A DNA stretch of 64,000 bases from contig NZ_KB235948.1 in NCBI RefSeq assembly GCF_000332335.1, positions 1,896,552 through 1,960,551 of the forward strand. The letters are read 5' to 3'. Under the pieces are notes generated by a model. It saw nothing but the letters and a program-made list of their open reading frames with translations. It was not told the DNA's origin and searched no databases. Shown here in pieces: positions 8,123-16,262 of this stretch. The DNA is from Kamptonema formosum PCC 10802 (GTDB taxonomy: Bacteria; Cyanobacteriota; Cyanobacteriia; Cyanobacteriales; Oscillatoriaceae). A program made the translations under genes and the position numbers. Each line of letters starts with the position of its first letter. Within the stretch, counting starts at the first letter, position 1.

Positions 8123-8767
8123 ATGACCCAAACCGTGTGGATTGCAAGACACGCCAACCGGCTCGACTTCGTTAACCCCGATTGGTTTCTCACCGCGCAA
8201 AGACCTTACGATCCGCCCCTTTCCCCGGATGGGGAAGAGCAAGCTAGAGCACTGGCTAAACGGCTGGTCGGTGAGAGCGTCGCTCACATCTTCGCCTCTC
8301 CTTTTCTGCGAACCGTGCAAACCGCGCACGCCGTAGCGGAAGTTCTGGATTTGCCGGTGAAAGTCGAGTCGGGGTTGAGCGAATGGCTCAACCCTGAGTG
8401 GATGCCAGCAATGCCAGAAAAACTCTCCCTCGAAGCATTGGCTGAGCGATTTCCCAAAATCGACACAAGCTATACTTCTCGCGTTCTGGCTCAATACCCG
8501 GAAACGGGCGATGGGGCGCTGGAACGAGCCGCCCTGACTGCCAGACGCCTTGCCGGTGAGTTCCCGGAGGATATGCTGTTAGTGGGTCACGGAGCCTCCG
8601 TTCTGGGCGCTACAATGGGGCTTGCCGGCAGAGCCGCTGAGCCAGAACTAAAAGTGGCTCTGTGCTGTTTGTTCAAACTGGTGCGGCAAGATGGAGAATG
8701 GGGAATGGAACTCAATGGGGACACCTCGCATTTGAGCCAAACTGAGGAAGTTATCCGGTTTAATTAA
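8123..8767 (+). CDS. Histidine phosphatase family protein
   Basis: 214 residues of the phosphoglycerate mutase-like superfamily. The N-terminal RHANR (around residues 9-13) is the RHG-type catalytic motif with Ala in place of Gly. LSPDGEEQARALAKRL, FASPFLRTVQTA and LLVGHGASV supply the remaining active-site Arg and the second His. The substrate cannot be read from sequence; members include sugar-phosphate and protein phosphatases. It is preceded by 245 bp without a gene and appears monocistronic. Confidence 0.85.
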   Translation: MTQTVWIARHANRLDFVNPDWFLTAQRPYDPPLSPDGEEQARALAKRLVGESVAHIFASPFLRTVQTAHAVAEVLDLPVKVESGLSEWLNPEWMPAMPEKLSLEALAERFPKIDTSYTSRVLAQYPETGDGALERAALTARRLAGEFPEDMLLVGHGASVLGATMGLAGRAAEPELKVALCCLFKLVRQDGEWGMELNGDTSHLSQTEEVIRFN

Positions 8768-9009
8768 ATTGATTAAGTGGGTGAGCCAAACGGCAAGGAA
8801 GCGGGAAGCGGAAGCGTCACCTTCCTCCAGACAGAGGGCTTGCTTAGCCTTTGGGAGGTTGAAAATCGAGGGCTTGCGAACCTATAAAATATCTTGAGTT
8901 GAATTTTGCCCACCTACTTAATTTGTCTTTTGTCACCGGTCATGGGTCACTGGCTTTTGACCGGCGACCGGAGATCGGTGACGGATGACTGATGACCAAT
9001 GACAGCAAA

Positions 9010-9173
9010 TATAGCAGCAGTCATATTGGTTAGAACAATAGAAGCTTCGGGAGCTCTGGAGCAAGGGAGGCCGGAATGTAGGTTTCCTAAATGCTTACTG
9101 CTATATAGACGTAGGGCAAGCGTCCCGCCCCCCCTGAAGGTCTAATGTTCTAACCTAAGTGCATACTGCTATA
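9010..9173. repeat. MITE-A copy, abutting glk
   Basis: Ends are TATAGCAG and CTGCTATA, with inner blocks GGTTAGAACAATAG and CTAATGTTCTAACCTAAG shared with the other MITE-A copies. The copy is rearranged, with an internal CTGCTATATAGACGTAGGG join. The right end is 6 bp from the ATG of glk, so the element has replaced that gene's leader. Confidence 0.8.
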
Positions 9174-9179
9174 ACAGCC

Positions 9180-9875
9180 ATGACATTATTACTAGCAGGA
9201 GACATCGGCGGCACCAATACTTCCTTGCGCTGGGTGGGATCACCGGCGCAGCAGGCGCTCTACGAGGCGCGTTACCCCAGCCAGGAGTTTCCCGATTTGG
9301 TGCCGGTGGTGGTTTTCCCCACCGAAGGCGGGCACACCGACTTTGCCCCCCGCAACGAATTGGAATTTCAGCTATTGCAATACCTGCGCGACAAATACCA
9401 GATTTCCCGCGTTTCTGTCGAGCGAGTTGTTTCTGGCCAGGGCATTGTGGCCATTTACCAGTTCCTGCGCGACCGGCTCGACAAAAGCGAGTCGCCAGAA
9501 ATCGCTCACACCATAAAAACCTGGGAACACGAAACGGGGCGCAAGGAGAAATCTGTTGACGCTGCAGCGGCGATCTCGCAAGCGGCGCTGGCAAAAAGTG
9601 ACCCGTTGTGCGAGGAAGCAATGGAAATCTTTGTGGACGCTTACGGCGCGGAAGCTGGCAACTTCGCCCTCAAACTGCTGCCATTTGGGGGGATGTATAT
9701 TGCCGGTGGCATTGCGGCCAAAAACCTGCCCCTGATTCAACAGGAGAGCCGGTTCATGCGAGCCTTTACCCAGAAAGGGCGGGTGAGCCTCTTGGTGGAG
9801 CGCGTGCCGGTGCGCCTTGTCCTCAATCCGCAAGTGGGGCTGATCGGTGCCGCCATCTGCGCCGCTAGGCTGTAA
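9180..9875 (+). pseudogene. glk: Glucokinase with internal in-frame deletion
   Basis: The ends match cyanobacterial glucokinase: LLLAGDIGGTNTSLR (ATP phosphate loop 1), then VFPTEGGHTDFAPRNELEFQLL, VERVVSGQGIVAIY, a Cys-rich-free middle and GGMYIAGGIAAKN (adenosine motif) up to the C-terminus. However, at residues 42-45 the sequence jumps from PDLVPV to VFPTEGG, skipping roughly 100 residues usually present. The missing part carries the catalytic Asp region (ND-F) and the GAGTGLG phosphate-binding loop, so kinase activity is not expected. The protein is 231 residues against about 340 normally. The start codon lies 6 bp from a MITE end and lacks a ribosome-binding site. I infer a decayed gene, unless the deletion is an assembly error. 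Confidence 0.8.
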
Positions 9876-10011
9876 GCGGTTACCATCACCAGAGCCCGGT
9901 AACTCTCCCTGACACCAGTGGCCATGCCCCCGCCTTGGGGGCCAATTGCGCCACGGGAAGAGGCAACCGCTGATAAGCTAATAGCTGGTAGCTGAGAGCT
10001 GGTAGCTGTTT

Positions 10012-10779
10012 ATGGCAGGACACAGTAAATGGGCAAATATTAAGCGTCAGAAAGCGAGAGTGGATGCCGTTAAGGGCAAGGTGTTCACCAAAATCTCTCG
10101 CGAAATTATTGTGGCGGCTCGCACCGGCGTGCCGGACCCTGACGCCAACTTTCAGCTGCGCACGGCGGTTGACAAAGCCAAAGCAGCTGGGATTCCTAAT
10201 GAGAATATTGAGCGCGCGATTGCTAAAGGTGCCGGCAAGCTGGGAGCCGGTGGCGACAGTTTGGAAGCCATCCGCTACGAGGGCTATGGCCCGGGCGGTG
10301 TGGCCATGATCGTCGAAGCCCTCACGGACAACCGCAATCGCACCGCCGCTGATTTAAGAGCGGCGTTTAGCAAGCGAGGGGGTAACTTGGGCGAAACCGG
10401 CTGCGTCAGCTGGATGTTCGACCAAAAAGGCGTCGTCACACTCACCGGCCCGATTGATGAGGACGCTCTGTTAGAGGCGTCTTTGGAAGGCGGCGCTGAA
10501 TCCTACGAGCTCACAGAGGTGGATGAAACCGAGGGGGCTGAGGTGTTCGTCGAACCGGCTTCCCTGGAAACCCTGCAGCGAACTTTAAAGGAATTAGGCT
10601 ATTCCGTGAGAGATTCCGAAGTGCGCTGGATTGCTAAAAATACGGTGGAAGTCACCGATGCGGAACACGCCCGCTCCCTGCTCAAATTAATGGACGCCCT
10701 AGAAGAGTTGGATGACGTGCAAAACGTCACAGCCAACTTCGATATGGCGGATGAGTTGATGTCGCTGAGCGCCGTGTAG
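10012..10779 (+). CDS. yebC: YebC/PmpR-type protein
   Basis: 255 residues beginning with the family hallmark MAGHSKWANIKRQKAR, followed by FTKISREIIVAA, GIPNENIERAI, YEGYGPGGVAMI and NRNRTAADLRAAFSKRGG. The length is normal. YebC proteins act as DNA-binding regulators (PmpR) or, in more recent work, as ribosome-associated factors that relieve stalling at proline stretches; TACO1 is the mitochondrial homologue. It is cytoplasmic. The gene follows glk with a 136-bp gap containing no obvious terminator. Confidence 0.95.
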   Translation: MAGHSKWANIKRQKARVDAVKGKVFTKISREIIVAARTGVPDPDANFQLRTAVDKAKAAGIPNENIERAIAKGAGKLGAGGDSLEAIRYEGYGPGGVAMIVEALTDNRNRTAADLRAAFSKRGGNLGETGCVSWMFDQKGVVTLTGPIDEDALLEASLEGGAESYELTEVDETEGAEVFVEPASLETLQRTLKELGYSVRDSEVRWIAKNTVEVTDAEHARSLLKLMDALEELDDVQNVTANFDMADELMSLSAV

Positions 10780-10835
10780 TTTTTGACGCCGCCATTGCTG
10801 CTGAGCAGACACTCGAAAACGGCTAAAGTAAAAAA

Positions 10836-10982
10836 GTAGGGTGCGTTCCGCACGCCTGATTACCCCACTTCTAGGGAGTATTCAACCGTGAACGCACCCC
10901 ACAAAGGAAAAGTCCGGTGCGTTCCGCCGGCAATTACACCTCACTTATAGAGAGTATTCAATCAGGTGGAACGCACCCTACC
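10836..10982. repeat. GTGCGTTCC / GGAACGCAC repeat pair
   Basis: Two head-to-tail units of GTGCGTTCCGC ... GAGTATTCAA ... GAACGCACCC, each unit bounded by inverted GGGTGCGTTCC and GGAACGCACCC. A related GGGTGCGTTCCGC unit occurs at 47700-47795. It occupies most of the gap after yebC. No gene was seen in 10780-11149. Confidence 0.75.
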
Positions 10983-11149
10983 TATTTACAACCGGCATCT
11001 TGACAAAATAAGCGATATATAGTAATAAACCGCGCGGCAGTGTTTAGGGAAATCGCCCTTTATCAATCGCGCCCCTACCCCTCCCCAGCGATTTGCGGCA
11101 AAATAATCAAAGGTATATGTTCCTATCCCTTTGACAAACTCCCTTAACA

Positions 11150-12475
11150 ATGCCACTGCAGGAACTCGTTCGCCCATCTGAGCTCCCCCAAACACCGGCA
11201 CCCGAGCGGGGGTTCGACTGTGACGTTGCTATCGTCGGTGCCGGCATTGCCGGCGCAACCCTCGCCGCCGCCTTAAAAAATACCGGCCTGAAAGTGGCGC
11301 TCATCGAGGCCCAAACCCAAGCCGCCGCCGCCTCCAAACAGCAAGTTTACGCGATTTCCCTCCTTTCTGGCCGCATTTTTCAGGGAATCGGCGTCTGGGA
11401 CAAAATCCTGCCCAAGATCGCCACTTTCACCCAAATACGCCTCTCCGATGCCGATCGTGCCGGTGTCGTGCAATTCCAACCGGCAGACTTGGGCACAGAC
11501 TCCCTCGGCTATGTCGGCGAGCATCGCGCCATCCTGCCGGCATTGCAGGAGTTTCTCAGCGAATGCCCCAATATCACCTGGCTGTGCCCCGCTGAAGTCG
11601 CCAGCGTGGACTGCCAGCCCGATGCCGTTCTTGTAGAGACGCGATCCTTATCGAGTCTTCCAGTGCACAGGCGAGACGCCTGTGCTACGCCTGAAAGCGC
11701 CTCTCCCACTCAACCGGGCGAAACCCGCCTCATCCGCACGCGCTTGGTTGTCGCCGCAGACGGTGCCCGCTCGCCCGTGCGCATTGCCGCCGGCATCCGC
11801 ACTCGCGGCTGGAAATACTGGCAATCCTGCATCACCACCCGCATTAAACCCGAAAAACCCCACAATAACATCGCCTACGAGCGCTTCTGGCCCAGTGGCC
11901 CGTTCGCCATCCTCCCCCTGCCCGACAACCGCTGCAATATCGTCTGGACAGCCCCTCACGAGGAAGCTAAAGCCCTCTTTGAACTCGATGACGAGCAATT
12001 CCTGGCGGAACTGACAAAGCGGTATGGCACCCAGATGGGGCGTCTGGAATTGGAAGGCAAGCGGCTGATGTTCCAAGTCCAGCTGATGCAAAGCGAGCGC
12101 TATGTCCTCCCGCGCCTCGCCCTGATTGGCGACGCCGCTCACTGCTGCCATCCCGTCGGCGGACAGGGGCTGAATTTGGGCATCCGGGATGCGGCGGCGC
12201 TCGCCCAAGTGCTCGGAGACGCTCACCGGCAAGGTCTTGATATCGGATCTGTGCCGGTGCTTGCCGGTTACGAGCGCTGGCGGAAATTGGAAAACCTGAC
12301 TATTCTCGGATTTACCGATTTCCTCGACCGGCTGTTTTCTAACAGTTGGCTGCCCCTGGTAGCCATTCGCCGGCTGGGTTTGTGGGTGCTGCGCAATATT
12401 GGGCCGGTGAGAGTTTTTGCCTTGCGGCTGATGACCGGCATGCAGGGGCGCACTCCCCAACTGGCGAAGCGCTAG
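11150..12475 (+). CDS. UbiH/UbiF-family FAD-dependent hydroxylase
   Basis: 441 residues of the UbiH/COQ6 flavin monooxygenase family. The N-terminal DCDVAIVGAGIAGATLAAAL is the FAD dinucleotide fold, VVAADGARSPVR is the DG motif, and LALIGDAAHCCHPVGGQGLNLGIRDA is the GD motif plus ribose-binding segment. Members hydroxylate quinone rings or related substrates; in cyanobacteria the substrate of this paralogue is uncertain. Residues about 165-190 (after VLVETRSL) are unusual. They are encoded by a CACAGGCG...CGCCTGTG repeat and flanking DNA inserted in frame before the DG motif, making this protein longer than the usual ~410 residues. It is cytoplasmic or membrane-associated. Confidence 0.85.
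   Translation: MPLQELVRPSELPQTPAPERGFDCDVAIVGAGIAGATLAAALKNTGLKVALIEAQTQAAAASKQQVYAISLLSGRIFQGIGVWDKILPKIATFTQIRLSDADRAGVVQFQPADLGTDSLGYVGEHRAILPALQEFLSECPNITWLCPAEVASVDCQPDAVLVETRSLSSLPVHRRDACATPESASPTQPGETRLIRTRLVVAADGARSPVRIAAGIRTRGWKYWQSCITTRIKPEKPHNNIAYERFWPSGPFAILPLPDNRCNIVWTAPHEEAKALFELDDEQFLAELTKRYGTQMGRLELEGKRLMFQVQLMQSERYVLPRLALIGDAAHCCHPVGGQGLNLGIRDAAALAQVLGDAHRQGLDIGSVPVLAGYERWRKLENLTILGFTDFLDRLFSNSWLPLVAIRRLGLWVLRNIGPVRVFALRLMTGMQGRTPQLAKR
11666..11684. repeat. Inverted repeat inserted inside a gene
   Basis: CACAGGCG-AGA-CGCCTGTG forms a perfect 8-bp stem. It belongs to a dispersed repeat type (compare the GACAGGCGTCTCGCCTGTCC block near 27130-27150) and is translated as VHRRDACATP within the hydroxylase. 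Confidence 0.7.
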
Positions 12476-12575
12476 AGTTTAATGGTGAACCGCCATAGAC
12501 GCGCCAGCGGCTTCCCGTAGGGTAGACGCCAAGGACGCCAAGGAGGAAGAAGGCAGAGGAAGAGGGATAAAATGT

Positions 12576-13280
12576 TCACGGCAGAAATGCTATCACGCCG
12601 GCAGGCGATCCTGAACCGCCCCGCAGGCGCAGGATGCCGATCGTTAAAGTGGTGCCGGTGCTGGGCAACTGATGCAAATTGGTGAGATTTTCCAGCACAA
12701 TCCCCCCGCGTTCCAGCACCAGCCGGTTGGTGGCAAAGGTGGCGTCGCAACCGTCCACGCCATGCGTATCTGTCCCCACACCGGCAATCCCCCGCTCTTC
12801 GAGCAGGAATCGCGCCGTCTCGCCGGCAAATCCGGGAAATTGCCCCTGGTTGAGAAATTCCTCTGGGTTTGGCCATTTTTCCTGCCAGCCGGTATAGAGC
12901 AGCACTACAGTGCCGGTGGGAATCTGCCCGTATTCTCGCTCCCACTGCAAAACGTCAGCTGGGGTGAGGGCAAAATCGGGACTGGCACCGGCGCGAGCGC
13001 GGATATCCACCACCACTGCCGGCACCACCAGCGACTCGGCGGGGTAGGCGTCAATCCCCGCACCTCCCGCATGAAAGCTGTTCGGCGCATTCATGTGAGT
13101 GGCGCTGTGTTCGCCCATCGAAAAGCGCCGCAGGTAATAGCCATCCCTGTTTAGCTCGGCTGCCGGCTCGAACTCCACCGGCGGGTCCCCTGGCCATAAG
13201 GGGATCTGCCGGTCAATCGGATGGCTCAGGTGGATAACCCGCGAGTAGGCGATGGTTTTCTGGGAGGGGAACTCACTCAT
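12576..13280 (-). CDS. Cyclase family (kynurenine formamidase-like) protein
   Basis: 234 residues of the cyclase/KynB metal-hydrolase family. HLSHPIDRQIPLWPGDPP opens the domain; the usual metal motif HxGTHxDxPxHF appears as HSATHMNAPNSFH, with the metal-binding Asp replaced by Asn and the final His retained. VVVDIRA, VLLYTGW and GVGTDTHGVDG (a D-x-x-x-D region) follow. Members hydrolyse formylkynurenine or isatin-like amides using Zn or Mn; the substrate here is unknown. It lies convergent with the hydroxylase, separated by about 100 bp that include a CGCCAAGGACGCCAAGG repeat. Confidence 0.82.
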   Translation of the reverse strand: MSEFPSQKTIAYSRVIHLSHPIDRQIPLWPGDPPVEFEPAAELNRDGYYLRRFSMGEHSATHMNAPNSFHAGGAGIDAYPAESLVVPAVVVDIRARAGASPDFALTPADVLQWEREYGQIPTGTVVLLYTGWQEKWPNPEEFLNQGQFPGFAGETARFLLEERGIAGVGTDTHGVDGCDATFATNRLVLERGGIVLENLTNLHQLPSTGTTLTIGILRLRGGSGSPAGVIAFLP

Positions 13281-13442
13281 CGAAAGACAGAGTCATTATC
13301 CGGTAATAGCTAAATTTTGCGATAAACCTTTTCAAGGTTATCTATATCTGGCAAACGCTTAACCACTTGGGCGACAGTCTAAATTAGACAAAATCCGGCT
13401 ATACACTCAAGCGAAATCGCTTTGGGGGCGGATATGGGAGCG

Positions 13443-14162
13443 CTACCAGGGGATAGGCTTCTTGTCGCGGAAGAAACCGCCGGTGGGCCCGCCGTCCGGC
13501 AGAGTGGCCAGCCAGACAATCGTTTCCACGCCTTGTTCTGGGGTGAGCGGGGCATTTGGGCCACCCATATCGGTTTTCACCCAGCCCGGACACACGGAAT
13601 TCACTAAGATATTAGTGCCTTTGAGCTCATCCGCCAGAATCCGGGTTAGGGCATTCAGAGAGGTTTTGGAAAGCCGGTAGGCTGGATAGCCGCCATTCAT
13701 GTCCGAAAGCTGGCCCATGCCAGAAGAGACATTGACCACCCGCCCGTAATTGCCCTCTTTCATCAGCGGAATCAGCGCTTGGCAAAGCAGCAACGGTCCG
13801 CAGACATTCGTCTCCATCGCAGTGCGCAGCGTCTCCACCTTGGCGTTGAAGACACTTCCCGCCTCGGAATTTATGGGATCTGGCAAAATGCCGGCGCTGT
13901 TAACCAGTATATCCAAACGCCCGAACTCCTGACGCAGGAATTGCGCCAGCTGCTCGATACTTTCAAAGCTGGTGACATCGAGCGGGTGATAAACTACTTG
14001 CAATCCTTCTTCGAGCAACTTGCCGGCGGCTGCTTTGCCTTTCGACGGATCGCGGCTGGTGAAAACAACCTGGATTCCCAAGCGGGCGAGCTGCCGGCTC
14101 GTCTCAAATCCTAGTCCCCGATTAGCGCCGGTGACAGCGGCTACCTTTTTGCTGGCATTCAT
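13443..14162 (-). CDS. Short-chain dehydrogenase/reductase
   Basis: 239 residues from ATG 14162 (a TTG at 14174 is possible). Classical SDR motifs are present: VTGANRGLG (NADP-binding TGxxxGxG), DILVNSAGI (NNAG-like), VVNVSSG with the catalytic Ser, and YRLSK (YxxxK catalytic pair). LVNSVCPGWVKTDMGG completes the core. The Arg after TGAN and the TSRD segment suggest NADPH preference, resembling carbonyl reductase-like SDRs. The substrate is not predictable. It is on the same strand as devBCA but ends of the genes are separated by a hairpin repeat, so a separate transcript is likely. Confidence 0.88.
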   Translation of the reverse strand: MNASKKVAAVTGANRGLGFETSRQLARLGIQVVFTSRDPSKGKAAAGKLLEEGLQVVYHPLDVTSFESIEQLAQFLRQEFGRLDILVNSAGILPDPINSEAGSVFNAKVETLRTAMETNVCGPLLLCQALIPLMKEGNYGRVVNVSSGMGQLSDMNGGYPAYRLSKTSLNALTRILADELKGTNILVNSVCPGWVKTDMGGPNAPLTPEQGVETIVWLATLPDGGPTGGFFRDKKPIPW

Positions 14163-14205
14163 TAAGGCTTGCAATCATAAGGTGCTGAACTCTTAAATTA
14201 TATCA

Positions 14206-14238
14206 AGAAACCCGCTTTCTTTAAGAAACCGGGTTTCT
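14206..14238. repeat. AGAAACCCG hairpin repeat
   Basis: AGAAACCCGCTTTCTTT then AAGAAACCGGGTTTCT folds into one stem with a mismatch. It lies between devA and the SDR gene on the minus strand, where it may terminate the devBCA transcript. Confidence 0.75.
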
Positions 14239-14277
14239 GGCCGGTGGGAGACGCGAGGGATATTTTTTTCGGGCGGG

Positions 14278-14991
14278 TTAGTGGGCGAGAGATTGTTGCG
14301 CCGGCTCAGAACCATTAGATAACTTTCCGTCTTCCATGTGAATAATGCGGTCGGCAACATCTAAAATCCGGTTGTCGTGAGTCACCATCAGAATTGTACA
14401 GCCCTGCTCCTTGGCAAGTTTTTGCATCAGGTTCACCACATCGCGCCCCGATTTACTGTCAAGAGCAGCCGTCGGTTCGTCCGCCAAGACAATTTTGGGG
14501 TGGCTCACCAGCGCCCGCGCAATCGCCACCCGCTGTTTTTGCCCCCCAGATAAGTCGTCCGGATAGTAATTTATCCGGTGTTCCAAACCCACCAATTCCA
14601 GCATTTCCGCTGACTTGCGGTGCATGTCTCCCACAGAATACTGCTCGTGCAATTCCAGCCCCATTCGCACGTTCTGCAAAGCTGTCAGGCTTTTGTGCAA
14701 ATTGTGCGCTTGGAAAATATAGCCAATACTGCGCCGCGCTCTGACTAAATCGTCTGGTGAAGCGCCGCACATTTCTCTGCCCAACACCTGCAGACTTCCC
14801 TCCTGCGCCGAGCGAAGTCCTCCTATTAAAGTGAGGAGCGTTGTCTTGCCCGAACCGGAGGGGCCGGTTAAAATCACAATCTCACCGCTTTCAATTTGCA
14901 ACGTAATGTCAAACAGCACTTGCTTGCGCAGCTGACCTTGCCCGAAATATTGACTGAGATTTTTGATGTCGATTACAGCGCTGTCATTCAT
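14278..14991 (-). CDS. devA: DevA-type ABC transporter ATPase
   Basis: 237 residues from ATG 14991. GGAAGGG about 10 bp upstream and homology beginning at VIDIKNL favour this over an ATG 21 bp earlier. Walker A GPSGSGKTT is near residues 43-51, the signature LSGGQ near 147-151, and Walker B VLADEP near 168-173, then a His in MVTHD. It is the ATPase of a MacB-like DevBCA exporter, last gene of a three-gene operon. In heterocyst formers devBCA with TolC exports glycolipids, but paralogues export other molecules in vegetative cells. Confidence 0.9.
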   Translation of the reverse strand: MNDSAVIDIKNLSQYFGQGQLRKQVLFDITLQIESGEIVILTGPSGSGKTTLLTLIGGLRSAQEGSLQVLGREMCGASPDDLVRARRSIGYIFQAHNLHKSLTALQNVRMGLELHEQYSVGDMHRKSAEMLELVGLEHRINYYPDDLSGGQKQRVAIARALVSHPKIVLADEPTAALDSKSGRDVVNLMQKLAKEQGCTILMVTHDNRILDVADRIIHMEDGKLSNGSEPAQQSLAH

Positions 14992-15086
14992 TCCAGTGTC
15001 CCTTCCATTCATCTATCTGGTGAAATGCAGAGATGTGCCGGTTTAAAGCATTCCCTCTATGCCCTATGCCCCATGCCCATGCCCAA

Positions 15087-16262
15087 TTAAAACATATCCG
15101 CCGGGTCAGCTTTTTGCAATTTGCGAGTGGCAATCCCGCCCGAAATCACGCACATCACAATAGTTAGCACTAGCACAGTCAAAGCTCTGGCGAGGGTCAG
15201 GTATATGGGGAGATTCGTCGCCTTGCGAGTCAGGGTGTAGAGGACGGCGGACACAGCAACTCCGGGGATAAAGCCAAGCGCTGCCAAAATTATCGCCTCT
15301 TCCAGCACCACGCCCATAAAATAGAGGTGCCGGTAGCCCATTGCTTTGAATGTGGCGTACTCTCCCAAGTGATCGCTGACGTCGGTGGAGAGGACTTGAT
15401 AAACTATTATCACGCCCACCACGAACCCCATCACCACACCCAACCCGAACACGAAGCCGATGGGTGTGCTCTTCGACCAGTAATCTTTCTCAAAGTCTAT
15501 AAATTCTTGTTTGGTTAAAACTTTAACATCATCGGGTAAAATAGATTGCAAGACTTTTTGCACAGCCACCGGCTCGTAACCCGGTTCCAGCTGAATCGCG
15601 CCGATGCTAACGCTTCCTGCGTCCCGCTTAGGAAATAATAGCAGAAAGTTTTGCTCGCTCGTCATCAAGCTGCCATCCGCCCCGAAAGAAGCCCCTATCC
15701 GGTATAATCCGCTGACGGTAACTGTGCGCCGCTCTAGCTCTGTGGTGACGGGTTTGCCGGCTATTATTTTAGGAATGACCTCCTGGTAGTCTCCTTTGGA
15801 GGCGCGATCGAAGAATACCGTATCTGGAAGCTTGAGAAGGCTTAAATTCTGGGTGACTTCAGGCAAGTTAAACGCCGGCTTGTCGGGATTGAACCCTGCG
15901 ATGAGAATGCTCGTCTCGCGCTGAGTTTGCGGGTTCTTCCAGATGGCGCTATTCACATACACCGCTTCGGCTGACTTCACTCCAGAGACGCTCATTGCCT
16001 GGTACAGCCGGCGGCGCGGAAAACTTGACATCCTCAGCAGGTAGCGAGCTTGAGGGCTGATTAATACGATATCGGCTTGAAAGTTTTGGTGCAGTCGGGT
16101 GTTGCTGTCATATAATGAGGCTTGGAAACCGAGCTGCATCATCATCAGGATGTCGGCAAAGGCAACGCCTGACACCGCCACTAACAGGCGACTTTTTTCG
16201 CGAGAGAGCTGCAGCCATCCCAGGGGGGTCCTGCGCCGAAGCCGTTCAAGGAGTTTTATCAT
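15087..16262 (-). CDS. devC: DevC-type ABC permease
   Basis: 391 residues with an N-terminal membrane segment, a large periplasmic domain (about residues 45-265) and three C-terminal membrane segments, the MacB/FtsX-like layout. WLQLSREKSRLLVAVSGVAFAD at the start and HLGEYATFKAMGYR near the C-terminal helices are typical of DevC. Its ATG overlaps the devB stop codon by 4 bp (16259-16262), showing translational coupling. It works with DevA and DevB as an inner-membrane exporter. Confidence 0.9.
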   Translation of the reverse strand: MIKLLERLRRRTPLGWLQLSREKSRLLVAVSGVAFADILMMMQLGFQASLYDSNTRLHQNFQADIVLISPQARYLLRMSSFPRRRLYQAMSVSGVKSAEAVYVNSAIWKNPQTQRETSILIAGFNPDKPAFNLPEVTQNLSLLKLPDTVFFDRASKGDYQEVIPKIIAGKPVTTELERRTVTVSGLYRIGASFGADGSLMTSEQNFLLLFPKRDAGSVSIGAIQLEPGYEPVAVQKVLQSILPDDVKVLTKQEFIDFEKDYWSKSTPIGFVFGLGVVMGFVVGVIIVYQVLSTDVSDHLGEYATFKAMGYRHLYFMGVVLEEAIILAALGFIPGVAVSAVLYTLTRKATNLPIYLTLARALTVLVLTIVMCVISGGIATRKLQKADPADMF

